This document shows positions 14,959 through 25,919 of a stretch of DNA of 34,822 nucleotides, one piece after another. The notes below the pieces were generated by a model, which saw nothing but the letters and a program-made list of their open reading frames with translations, did no database searches and was not told the origin of the DNA. Source of the stretch: Chloroflexota bacterium. GTDB taxonomy: Bacteria > Chloroflexota > Anaerolineae > Anaerolineales > Anaerolineaceae. Made by a program: the position numbers and the translations under genes. The stretch's first letter is position 1; each line of letters starts with the position of its first letter. Location of the stretch: contig JAAYUC010000014.1 of assembly GCA_012517865.1 (NCBI GenBank), positions 1 to 34,822 of the forward strand, in the 5' to 3' direction.

Positions 14959-16314
14959 TCAGGCTCCGCTTTCCGGGGTATTTCCATCTGGTTCCTGGTG
15001 GCCGATTCCCAGTGCCTTCCATTTGTTGGCGTCTTTGCGCAGCCGGTGCAGCTCGCCGCCGCGCATGTGCAGCGCGTCAAAACCTTCCGGCTTGATAGCC
15101 AGCTGGTCGCCGGTAAGCAGCCCGAGAACGCCTTCCTGCAGGTCTTCCTGCTGCGGTTTATAAGGCTCGGTCAGGCTCTTATCAGGCGGCTGGTAATCTG
15201 TCGGCTCGGAGTAGGCCGTAATGTACCCTTCAAAGTTGCGCAGCACCACTTTATCAGAGGACGCGGAAAGCACGTAATTTGGCATCACTGGGATTTTTCC
15301 GCCGCCGCCGGGAGCATCCACCACATAGGTAGGCACGCAGTATCCGGAAGTGTGGCCGCGTATGGCTTCGATAATTTCCAGCCCCTTGGCAATGGGGGTG
15401 CGGAAATGGCCGGCGCCTTCCACCAGGTCGCATTGATAAATGTAGTAAGGGCGCACGCGGATGCGCGCCAAATCCTGCACCAGGCGGCGCATCAGATACG
15501 GGTCATCATTTACACCGGCCAGCAGCACCGACTGATTTCCCAGGGGAATTCCAGCGCGGCTGAGTTTGTCGCAGGCTTCCGCCAGTTCCGCGGTAATCTC
15601 ATTGGGATGATTGACGTGGATATTCAGCCAGAGCGGATGATACTTTTCAAGCAGTTCGGTCAGCTGACTTGTCACGCGCTGAGGTAGAAATACCGGCACC
15701 CGCGAGCCAATGCGGATAATCTCCACGTGCGGAATTTCCCGCAGGGAGCGCAGCACGCGTTCCAGGTTTTCCGGTGAGAGGGTCAGCGGGTCTCCTCCGG
15801 AGATGAGCACGTCGCGGATTTGCGGGGTGCGGCGGATGTAATCTATCTGGGCTTCAAAATCCCGCGCGAAGCCCTGTCGGGGGTCCCCTACCAGGCGGCC
15901 GCGCGTGCAGTAACGGCAGTAGGAAGCGCATTGGTTGGTAATTAGCATCAACACGCGGTCCGGGTAGCGGTGGACCAACCCGGGCACCGGGCTGTGCATA
16001 TCTTCCGCCAGGGAATCTTCCATCATGCCGGTGAACGGTTCAAGTTCTTTGGCGGTCGGGATGACCTGACGGCGCAGGGGGTCAAAGGGATTGTCAGGGT
16101 CAATCAGGGAGGCAAAGTAAGGGGTGACCTCAACACGGAACAGCCCCGGGGCTGAGAGCGCCTGTTTTTCGCTTTCGGTCAGCGGAAAGAGCGCCTCAAA
16201 ATCCTCAACCGTGTTCAGGCGGTGGGTAAGCTGCCAGCGCCAGTCGTTCCATTTCTCATCAGGGATATCGCGATAGACAGCAGCGCGTTTGGATGGAAAT
16301 GGTGTATTGCTCAT
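14959..16314 (-). CDS. kamA: L-lysine 2,3-aminomutase
   Basis: This 451-residue radical-SAM enzyme converts L-lysine to L-beta-lysine using SAM, a [4Fe-4S] cluster and PLP. The cluster motif CxxxCxxC is at Cys129, Cys133 and Cys136 (QCASYCRYCTRGR). The PLP-binding lysine is predicted as Lys340 in DAPGGGGK. Asp296 (YQCDLVEG) and Asp333 match the two aspartates that bind the lysine amino group in the clostridial enzyme, and glutamate aminomutases differ at these positions, so lysine is the best substrate. AAGGAGGG lies five bases before the ATG. No beta-lysine acetyltransferase or lysine-fermentation gene is nearby, so its role (osmolyte or catabolism) is open. It ends 154 bp upstream of the satD promoter. 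Confidence 0.93.
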   Translation of the reverse strand: MSNTPFPSKRAAVYRDIPDEKWNDWRWQLTHRLNTVEDFEALFPLTESEKQALSAPGLFRVEVTPYFASLIDPDNPFDPLRRQVIPTAKELEPFTGMMEDSLAEDMHSPVPGLVHRYPDRVLMLITNQCASYCRYCTRGRLVGDPRQGFARDFEAQIDYIRRTPQIRDVLISGGDPLTLSPENLERVLRSLREIPHVEIIRIGSRVPVFLPQRVTSQLTELLEKYHPLWLNIHVNHPNEITAELAEACDKLSRAGIPLGNQSVLLAGVNDDPYLMRRLVQDLARIRVRPYYIYQCDLVEGAGHFRTPIAKGLEIIEAIRGHTSGYCVPTYVVDAPGGGGKIPVMPNYVLSASSDKVVLRNFEGYITAYSEPTDYQPPDKSLTEPYKPQQEDLQEGVLGLLTGDQLAIKPEGFDALHMRGGELHRLRKDANKWKALGIGHQEPDGNTPESGA

Positions 16315-16344
16315 GAACCCTCCTTGGTATAAATCATCGCGCTA

Positions 16345-16350
16345 ATTGTA
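16345..16350 (-). promoter_or_regulatory. -10 box for kamA
   Basis: The minus strand reads TTACAAT, with TACAAT at the -10 position, about 30 nt before the kamA ATG and preceded by a run of six T. No convincing -35 is seen. The hexamer is the same as that upstream of mmdA. Confidence 0.4.
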
Positions 16351-16406
16351 ACCCAAAAAACCCGGGAAGCGCCTTTTGGGGGCACCCTGACGTTTATTTC
16401 GCCGCA

Positions 16407-16473
16407 GGTCTCCGCGCCGGCCGTGTGGTGGCATACTTTCTGACCGTGCCAGGCCTGTGACCAACAGGTCTCC
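16407..16473 (-). repeat. Double-hairpin GGAGACC repeat, inverted copy A
   Basis: Read on the minus strand, 16,473-16,420 gives GGAGACCTGTTGGTCA, then CACGGTCAG and a CCACCACACGG end, which aligns with the repeat copies at 24,047, 24,259, 28,634 and 34,694. An additional GGTCTCC at 16,407-16,413 corresponds to the outer GCAGGTCTCC of other copies. It lies in the 367-bp gene-free space between kamA and the M23 lipoprotein gene; apart from the kamA -10 box and the repeats I see nothing else in that space. Confidence 0.6.
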
Positions 16474-16577
16474 ACTGTTTTCCGCCCTGAAAGGAAATCG
16501 GCGGGGACAGTACTTACAGCGGGCTGACAGGCAGACTGCCGCCGTCGCTCTACTCCCTCTCAGTGGCGACTTCTTTA

Positions 16578-16604
16578 GTCATCCTGAGCGGCAGCGAAGA
16601 ACCT
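16578..16604 (+). repeat. Dispersed GTCATTCTGAG-type repeat copy
   Basis: GTCATCCTGAGCGGCAGCGA followed by AGAACCT is a diverged copy of the GTCATTCTGAGCGAAGCGAA family, which recurs around 23.8, 24.3 and 34.6-34.8 kb in this window. It lies 78 bp downstream (minus sense) of the M23 lipoprotein stop. Confidence 0.6.
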
Positions 16605-16681
16605 GCTTTTCCCGGCGGGATTCTTCGCCGCGACCCATGCCCAGCTACGCTTCAGAATGCAAGCAATAACCGCCGTCCGAC

Positions 16682-18577
16682 TCAAGGCCGCCAGGCAGGC
16701 TCGCGCGCGTCTTTATCCAGCACTATCTCTCGCACATCGCCAGTGCGCAGGTCTCGGATTTCCAGCCCCATAAAGTCCCAACCCGGAACGCCCTCCTCCG
16801 AGCCCATAAAGCGGTAGACCAGGTAGTTCTCATCCGGCGACCAATCCGGCTCGGCACCCATGCCATGATAGTCATCCGGGTTCTTCTCACAGAAAATATC
16901 CACCGAACCCGGAGCATACAGCATGCAGCCGGTATTGATGTTATACGTCCATGCCCCGCTGGCCCGCGCCTCATCCAACGAAAACAGGCACATCTCCGGC
17001 GGCGTGCCATAAAACGGAAGCCCGGTGTACGAATTCACGGTGTTCTGGTACGCGTCCGCTTCCAGGCGGCGGAAATAGCCCTGATAAGTTGTTGGAATCC
17101 TTACCGAAACATTTAGGCCCCCTTTTGGTCCAGCAGAAAGGTCTTCCCAATTCTCCATGCTCGGGTCAGGCAGGTTGGTATAGTAAACATGTGCGCCGCT
17201 GCCGTCCATTTCGGAAAGATAGATGTTAGTGTGGCCGGAATCCACCCAATAGATTTGGTAAGAATCATTCGCCCAGACAGCTGCCCTCGCCGGAAAATCC
17301 GCCACCTGCTGCCAGGTGTCATTCAGTACGACCAGACGCGCAGCTTCAGCCTGCCCGTGGATGTAAAGCAAATACTTGCCATCGTAAGACCAGGCCGGGC
17401 TGTGATTTTCGCCGGAGTGGGTAAGCTGCCTGTCAGTTGAAGTACTCAGGTCCAGTAAATGTATTTCGCCAGCGCTGATGTAGGCTATCTGACCGTTTAG
17501 CGCGTCCGCGCTGCTTGATTCCGCGCCCAGCCAGCCGCCCACGTAGCGGTCCTGAGTAGGAATGGACGCGGTTTGCGTTCCGCTCGCGTTTACGGCGCGC
17601 GGCCAGTAATCTACCCAAAGATTGAAGCTTACCTGGCCGTTGCATGCAGCCAGCGGGTCCTCGCGCTGTTTGCGTTCGCGCGCCGCTTCGTCCGGTCCAG
17701 CCCAGGGGTCCCATCCAAAGGGGTCGACCACTTTCCAGGCAGCCCCATCCCAACGAAAGACGGAAAAATGGAGATGAACACCCCAATAGCCATCCACCAG
17801 CTTGCCGCCAACAACAGCCGAACCGCCAATCGTGCCAATTCCCTGTCCAGCGCTTACTTTGTCACCTTTTTTCAAGCCATCCGCGACGGCTGCAAGGTGC
17901 GCGTAGCGGGTGAGGTAGCCTAGCGGATGAAAAATCTCGACGACCCGCCCCATTGTGCTGCTGCTAACCCCGGCAAACGTCACCGTTCCATCTGCCGCAG
18001 CCAAAGCCGCGCCGCCAACAGCAAAGTCGTGCCCGTCGTGCCCATCATAATATTGATAAGTCTCAAACGACGGGGATTGGTAGGCAAGCAGACCGTAGCC
18101 AAGCTGGAGGATAGAGAATGGATTGACGTGCCGGCTGAACCACTTTTGCCCGCTTGCACTGTAAGCTTGTGTTCCGCCCTGCAGCTCCAGTTGCTCCGGG
18201 TTGAAACGCATCGTTTCTCCGAGCGCAGACAGCACGCCGTTTTGGGTGTAATCCGGACGGTCATGGTCCATTTGAGAGGTCCACACCTCCGCGCTTAGCT
18301 CGCCCTCAAAAGGCTGGTAAAGAAAAGGCTGCGGAGCTACGTCAGTCGCGGCTGTGCTGCCAGAGCCATCACAGTACTCTATAGGAGCAGGCACCGCCGT
18401 GTATATGACGGCGAGGGTCGGGCTGGCTTCGGCAGGTTTCTGCTGGGAGTCGGCAGAGTTTTGCGCAGCGTCTACGGGAGGCAGATCAGCAATAGGCGCC
18501 AAGGTTGGCAGCGGAGCTTCACAGGCGCAAAGCAGCAAAAAGATGAGGAGGGGCAAAAGCAAGTTGCGGAATTTCAT
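16682..18577 (-). CDS. Lipoprotein with M23 peptidase domain and TolB-like propeller
   Basis: This is a 631-residue exported lipoprotein. The signal peptide ends at the lipobox LCAC with Cys19 as lipid-modified residue, followed by a Pro/Ala/Ser-rich spacer. An M23 (LytM) domain spans about residues 170-290. The first zinc ligands are in GHDGHDFAVGGA (about 180), the Gly-rich core is GVSSSTMGRVVEIFHPLGYL, and the closing HxH is in GVHLHFSVF (about 268). Such enzymes cut peptidoglycan cross-bridges or act as activators. Residues ~345-631 are beta-rich repeats of the TolB/PD40 type (QIAYISAGEIHLLDLSTSTD, SPAWSYDGKYLLYIHG, EPDWSPDENYLVYRF). The fusion suggests a wall-associated sensor or hydrolase. 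AGGAGATA precedes the ATG. It is a single-gene transcription unit. Confidence 0.88.
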   Translation of the reverse strand: MKFRNLLLPLLIFLLLCACEAPLPTLAPIADLPPVDAAQNSADSQQKPAEASPTLAVIYTAVPAPIEYCDGSGSTAATDVAPQPFLYQPFEGELSAEVWTSQMDHDRPDYTQNGVLSALGETMRFNPEQLELQGGTQAYSASGQKWFSRHVNPFSILQLGYGLLAYQSPSFETYQYYDGHDGHDFAVGGAALAAADGTVTFAGVSSSTMGRVVEIFHPLGYLTRYAHLAAVADGLKKGDKVSAGQGIGTIGGSAVVGGKLVDGYWGVHLHFSVFRWDGAAWKVVDPFGWDPWAGPDEAARERKQREDPLAACNGQVSFNLWVDYWPRAVNASGTQTASIPTQDRYVGGWLGAESSSADALNGQIAYISAGEIHLLDLSTSTDRQLTHSGENHSPAWSYDGKYLLYIHGQAEAARLVVLNDTWQQVADFPARAAVWANDSYQIYWVDSGHTNIYLSEMDGSGAHVYYTNLPDPSMENWEDLSAGPKGGLNVSVRIPTTYQGYFRRLEADAYQNTVNSYTGLPFYGTPPEMCLFSLDEARASGAWTYNINTGCMLYAPGSVDIFCEKNPDDYHGMGAEPDWSPDENYLVYRFMGSEEGVPGWDFMGLEIRDLRTGDVREIVLDKDAREPAWRP

Positions 18578-18633
18578 TGAATATCTCCTGTGAACTCGGA
18601 CACATGTAATGACAGGGCGAAGAGAACTTGGTC

Positions 18634-18639
18634 ATTATA
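18634..18639 (-). promoter_or_regulatory. -10 box (TATAAT) for the M23 lipoprotein gene
   Basis: A perfect TATAAT on the minus strand lies 57 nt before the ATG at 18,577, giving a leader of about 50 nt with AGGAGATA. The -35 region is poor. Confidence 0.45.
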
Positions 18640-18710
18640 CTTTTACCTCTGTGATTTAGCACGATTTTCCTCATCTCATGGCTTGTAAGTATCCTGCCAT
18701 CCGCGCCTGT

Positions 18711-18764
18711 TCGTGTTCTTGCGGGGATTCATGAGCATGCAAAGTCTATGACCAACAGGTCTCC
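18711..18764 (-). repeat. Double-hairpin GGAGACC repeat, inverted copy B
   Basis: On the minus strand this reads GGAGACCTGTTGGTCA, then CTTTGCATGCTCATGA and GCAAGAACACG. It preserves the GACC/GGTC hairpin and the TTGCATG...GCAAGAACA end of the family. It occupies the 340-bp space between the divergent M23 lipoprotein and secA genes, which otherwise holds only their two promoters. Confidence 0.6.
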
Positions 18765-18854
18765 GGAAGAGGAGCTTTGAGGTTAGACTCTCCGCCCAGC
18801 CCAAAGGCAAGAAACAAGCGGGCTGCTACGAATGGTTTTGCGCAAAATCGCCTG

Positions 18855-18863
18855 TGCTATAAT
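18855..18863 (+). promoter_or_regulatory. Extended -10 promoter of secA
   Basis: TGC followed by TATAAT is a perfect extended -10 box. Transcription would start near 18,870, leaving a leader of about 48 nt with AAAGGA before the secA ATG. The -35 region (TTTTGC at 18,836) is weak, as expected for this promoter class. Confidence 0.6.
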
Positions 18864-18917
18864 AAAAATTTAATGCCTGAGTTATCAGGAAGATGAAAAT
18901 AAAGGAAACTCCGCCTA

Positions 18918-22934
<4,017 letters not shown>

Positions 22935-22950
22935 TCCTCCGGAGGTAAGC

Positions 22951-23724
22951 ATGAAAATTCTGGTTACGAATGATGACGGCGTTAGTGCGCCTGGACTGCT
23001 GGCCCTGGCGCAGGCCCTGCGCGCGTTGGACGCGGAAATCACCGTGCTCGCGCCGGACCACAACTGGTCTGCTTCCGGGCATGTGAAAACCATGCACCGC
23101 CCCCTCCGCCTCTCGGCGACTACCCTCGCGGACGGCTCGCAGGCCTGGAAATCCGACGGCGCGCCTTCCGACTGCGTCGCCCTGGCGATGATGGGCGCGT
23201 TGGAAAGCGATTTTGACCTGGTCGTCTCCGGCATCAACCCAAATGCGAACATTGGCCTGGACGTCACCTACTCCGGCACGGTCACCGCGGCGATGGAAGC
23301 TTCCATCTGGGGGAGGCCCGGTTTCGCGGTCTCTCTGGACGCGCCCGAATACCACGAAGGCCCGCTGGACTTCCGTTCCGCGGCAGAAACGGCCGCGCGT
23401 CTGGTCTGGCAGCTGCTGCCCGAAGCCAATGGAAAGCAGCTGGCACCGATTTTCAACATCAACCTTCCCTACCGCCCGCAGGGGGATTATGCCGGCGTGA
23501 TGGTTACCAGGCAGGGGGTCCGCATTTACCGGGACGTGCTGGAGAAGCGTCTGGACCCGCGCGGCAGACCCTATTACTGGATTGCCGGCGACCCGCCTTC
23601 GGGCGTGAAAGAGGACGGCACCGATTACGGCGCGCTGCAGGAAGGCTATGTGTCCATCACCCCGCTGAAAATGGACATGACGGATTTCGCGGCGCTGGAA
23701 AGGCTGCGTCTGCTGCGCTTATAG
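22951..23724 (+). CDS. surE: 5'/3'-nucleotidase SurE
   Basis: This 257-residue metal-dependent survival phosphatase removes phosphate from nucleoside monophosphates. The N-terminal KILVTNDDGVSAPGL holds the metal-binding Asp8-Asp9. APDHNWSASGH supplies the conserved Ser, SDGAPSDCVALA is the next motif, and VVSGINPNANIGLDVTYSGT provides the Asn ligand. Length and motif order match the family. The open frame extends upstream into secA, but GGAGG five bases before the ATG at 22,951 fixes the start. The 16-bp gap from secA suggests co-transcription. No terminator was recognised in the repeat-rich sequence that follows. Confidence 0.96.
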   Translation: MKILVTNDDGVSAPGLLALAQALRALDAEITVLAPDHNWSASGHVKTMHRPLRLSATTLADGSQAWKSDGAPSDCVALAMMGALESDFDLVVSGINPNANIGLDVTYSGTVTAAMEASIWGRPGFAVSLDAPEYHEGPLDFRSAAETAARLVWQLLPEANGKQLAPIFNINLPYRPQGDYAGVMVTRQGVRIYRDVLEKRLDPRGRPYYWIAGDPPSGVKEDGTDYGALQEGYVSITPLKMDMTDFAALERLRLLRL

Positions 23725-23760
23725 GGCGGTCTTTTATTAGCGGAGCCAACCTCACGTATT

Positions 23761-23899
23761 TGTCATTCTGGGCTGCAAACCAAAGAATCCTGGCTCGCTC
23801 ATTTGTCATTCTGAGCAAATCGGAGAATCCGGTTCATTTCTTCAAAGATAGTTCCTTCACTGACGCTCAGGATGACAATGCTCTGCATTCAGGATGACC
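23761..23899. repeat. Cluster of GTCATTCTGAG-type repeats, both orientations
   Basis: Direct copies are at 23,761-23,790 (TGTCATTCTGGGCTGCAAAC...) and 23,804-23,830 (TGTCATTCTGAGCAAATCGG...). Inverted copies are at about 23,851-23,877 (ending GACGCTCAGGATGACA) and 23,886-23,899 (TTCAGGATGACCA). Direct and inverted copies could pair into long imperfect hairpins. A further direct copy is at 24,321-24,347. This family is seen in many bacterial genomes; no mobilising gene is present here. Confidence 0.7.
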
Positions 23900-23905
23900 A
23901 TAATG

Positions 23906-24101
23906 CGTCACTGCAAGGGAGCGCAGCGACCGCGGCACTGCGAAGCGTCCCTTGTGGAGTCTACCTGATAGCCAGGCGCGAGGTTCTCGAAAGTTCTCCC
24001 TGGTTCTCAGACCAAGCGATTAGCTCGACCGCTGGTCAAAACTAGTGGAAACCCTTCGGTCAATGCCCTTGCATGGTCCGGAGACCATGCAAGAACACCG
24101 G
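23906..24101 (+). repeat. Tandem ~200-bp repeat, unit 1
   Basis: Unit 1 runs from CGTCACTGC through GGGAGCG...CGACCGCGGCACTGCGAAG and GTCTACCTGATAGCCAGGCG. It ends with a double-hairpin element (24,047-24,101): GGAAACCCTTCGGTC, then CTTGCATGGTC-CGGA-GACCATGCAAG, a perfect 11-bp stem with a 4-nt loop at 24,068-24,093. Unit 2 follows two bases later with most of the sequence conserved. No ORF spans it. Confidence 0.8.
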
Positions 24102-24103
24102 TT

Positions 24104-24311
24104 CGTCACTGCTAGGGAGCAGAGCGACCGCGGCACTGCGAAGCGTCCCTTGTGGAGTCTACCTGATAGCCAGGCGCGAGATCCTCTAAAGCTCTCCCTG
24201 GTCTCCAGACCAGGCGATTAACTCGACCGCAGGTCGCCTTTTACTTACTCAAACTCATGGAGACCTTTTGGTCAAAGCCCTTGAGTGGTCATAAGGTTGT
24301 GTCAGAACAGG
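24104..24311 (+). repeat. Tandem ~200-bp repeat, unit 2
   Basis: This is a direct duplicate of the 23,906-24,101 unit, beginning CGTCACTGCTAGGGAG. An uninterrupted identical block of over 50 bp covers CGACCGCGGCACTGCGAAG to GCCAGGCGCGAG. The terminal element (24,259-24,311) keeps GGAGACCTTTTGGTCA but has lost the second hairpin. The 769-bp space 23,725-24,493 thus consists almost wholly of repeats, except for the promoter near its right end. Confidence 0.8.
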
Positions 24312-24453
24312 ACGCCCGTGTGTCATTCTGAACGAAGCGAAGACTCTGAGCAAAGCGCTTGCCAGCTCAGCCACAAATACCTGACATACCGTAATTGCTC
24401 AAGGTGCGCACCCTGACTGACTCTATTCCCATGTCTGAAAATTCGTGCAATCC

Positions 24454-24462
24454 TGCTATAAT
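24454..24462 (+). promoter_or_regulatory. Extended -10 promoter of the NTF2-like/SDR/FAD cassette
   Basis: TGC followed by TATAAT is identical to the secA extended -10 box. Transcription would start near 24,469, about 25 nt before the first ATG of the cassette. The -35 region is poor. Confidence 0.55.
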
Positions 24463-24493
24463 TACACATCTTTACTAATAAATTACATCTAAA

Positions 24494-24976
24494 ATGAACC
24501 CAGGTAATATGTCCGCACACGAGCCAAATCTCCCCACCCCGCTCCCGCCTCTCACCGAAGAACTTGTTCTCAGCCTCTGGTCGCAAACCTATAACACCAG
24601 CGGCAAACCCGATTGGTCCCATATCTTCCCCTACTATGCCGATGATATCGTTTTCCAGGACCCCATCCAAAAGGTGGTGGGCAAGGCGGATTTTGTGGCA
24701 ATGTGCGACCGCCTGACCGGGCGCTGCCAGGAACTCAAAATGGATATCACCTCCATCGCCAGCGGTGAGAATGTCATCTTTATGCAGTGGACGATGACCA
24801 TGGTTTTCCGCAAGACGCCCAGCACCCCCATTTACGGCTGCACCAAACTCAGCCTCAATTCTGCCGGCCTCATATCGCACCAGCGCGACTATTACGACCT
24901 GTGGGGGGATATTTTCGCGAACGTCCCGGTGATGAAACGCGCTTATCCCCGCTTTATGCGCAAACATTTCGGATAA
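24494..24976 (+). CDS. NTF2-like (SnoaL-type) protein
   Basis: This small soluble protein of 160 residues (or 155 if ATG 24,509 is used, which has a weak AGGT close before it) has the cone-fold pattern of the SnoaL/NTF2-like superfamily. An N-terminal helix (ELVLSLWSQTYNT) is followed by YYADDIVFQDPIQKVVGKADFVAMCDRL, a central strand VIFMQWTMTMVF and a closing strand with SLNSAGLISHQRDYYDLW. The superfamily includes polyketide cyclases, epoxide hydrolases and ligand-binding proteins, so the reaction cannot be named. It is the first gene of a tight three-gene operon, with 7 bp to the SDR gene, suggesting it acts on the same substrate as the two oxidoreductases. Confidence 0.75.
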   Translation: MNPGNMSAHEPNLPTPLPPLTEELVLSLWSQTYNTSGKPDWSHIFPYYADDIVFQDPIQKVVGKADFVAMCDRLTGRCQELKMDITSIASGENVIFMQWTMTMVFRKTPSTPIYGCTKLSLNSAGLISHQRDYYDLWGDIFANVPVMKRAYPRFMRKHFG

Positions 24977-24983
24977 AACCGCC

Positions 24984-25919
24984 ATGAAATTACTTCCCGA
25001 CGAACTGCAGTACATCCAGAACAGCCTGAAAAAACAGAACCGAACGGACGCGCGCCTGGACGGCAAAATCTGCCTCATCACAGGCGCCACATCGGGGGTA
25101 GGCTACCAAAGTGCCAGGCAGCTCGCCAAGGCAGGCGCGCGCCTCATCCTGCTCTGCCGCAATACGGAAAAAGCCCGCAATGTTCAGGCTGAACTGAGCA
25201 GAGACTTTAACGCGGAAGCGGATATTTTCCTTGCGGACATGACCAGGCTCGCGGAAGTCAGCCGGGCGGCCGGTCAAATCTCGGAAAAATATCCCAAAAT
25301 TGATGTGCTGATTAATAATGCCGGCGTGTTCAATAAGCGCCGCCGAGTGACCCCCGATGGGAATGAAGAAATTTTTGGCGTCATCCATCTTGCTTCCTTT
25401 GTCCTGACCGCGGCGCTTATCCCCAACCTGAAGGCCGCCGCGCCGGCGCGCATCATCGAGGTCAATTCCGAAGCCCATCGTTTTGGAGGCCTTAGAATGG
25501 ACGATCTGGATTGGTCCAGGCGACTGTTCATTCCCTTGCAGGCGTATGGGGCCGCCAAGATTGCCCAACTGCTGACCGGGCTCGAGCTGGCAAAGCGCCT
25601 GAAGGATGACGGAGTGAGTGTGTACATCATGCACCCCGGAGCCGTTCGCACCAATATCGGCATGAACAACAACTTCCTTTATCGTTTCTATAACCGCTAT
25701 GTCCTGGGCCTGGTATTGCGAGACCCGCTTGTTTCCGGGGAAGCCGTATACTATCTTGCCGCCGCCCCGGAACTGGAAGGGGTCACCGGCAGATACTACA
25801 ACCGAACCATTGAAGAGAAACCCGCCAGCTACGTGATTAACGAAAGATTGCAGCGGGAAATCTGGGATTACAGTGAAAAAATTGCACGGTCTTATTTAGG
25901 AGTACAGTATGGGCTTTGA
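24984..25919 (+). CDS. Short-chain dehydrogenase/reductase (retinol-dehydrogenase-like)
   Basis: This 311-residue NAD(P)-dependent oxidoreductase has a complete classical SDR set: cofactor loop TGATSGVG (33-40), NNAG (111-114), catalytic Ser162, and Tyr188-x3-Lys192 (YGAAK), followed by MHPGAVRTNIG. Arg59 in LLCRN at the end of the second strand favours NADP(H). The N-terminal extension (about 25 residues) and the long C-terminus resemble retinol-dehydrogenase/WWOX-like SDRs that handle bulky lipids or isoprenoids; the substrate is unknown. It overlaps the following FAD oxidoreductase gene by 11 bp and follows the NTF2-like gene by 7 bp, so the three are almost certainly co-transcribed. No strong Shine-Dalgarno sequence is seen, consistent with translational coupling. 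Confidence 0.88.
   Translation: MKLLPDELQYIQNSLKKQNRTDARLDGKICLITGATSGVGYQSARQLAKAGARLILLCRNTEKARNVQAELSRDFNAEADIFLADMTRLAEVSRAAGQISEKYPKIDVLINNAGVFNKRRRVTPDGNEEIFGVIHLASFVLTAALIPNLKAAAPARIIEVNSEAHRFGGLRMDDLDWSRRLFIPLQAYGAAKIAQLLTGLELAKRLKDDGVSVYIMHPGAVRTNIGMNNNFLYRFYNRYVLGLVLRDPLVSGEAVYYLAAAPELEGVTGRYYNRTIEEKPASYVINERLQREIWDYSEKIARSYLGVQYGL

Noticed and set aside
23725..24493. CRISPR array in the repeat-rich spacer
   Set aside because: Units are ~200 bp, only two in number, without short regular spacers; no cas genes are present.
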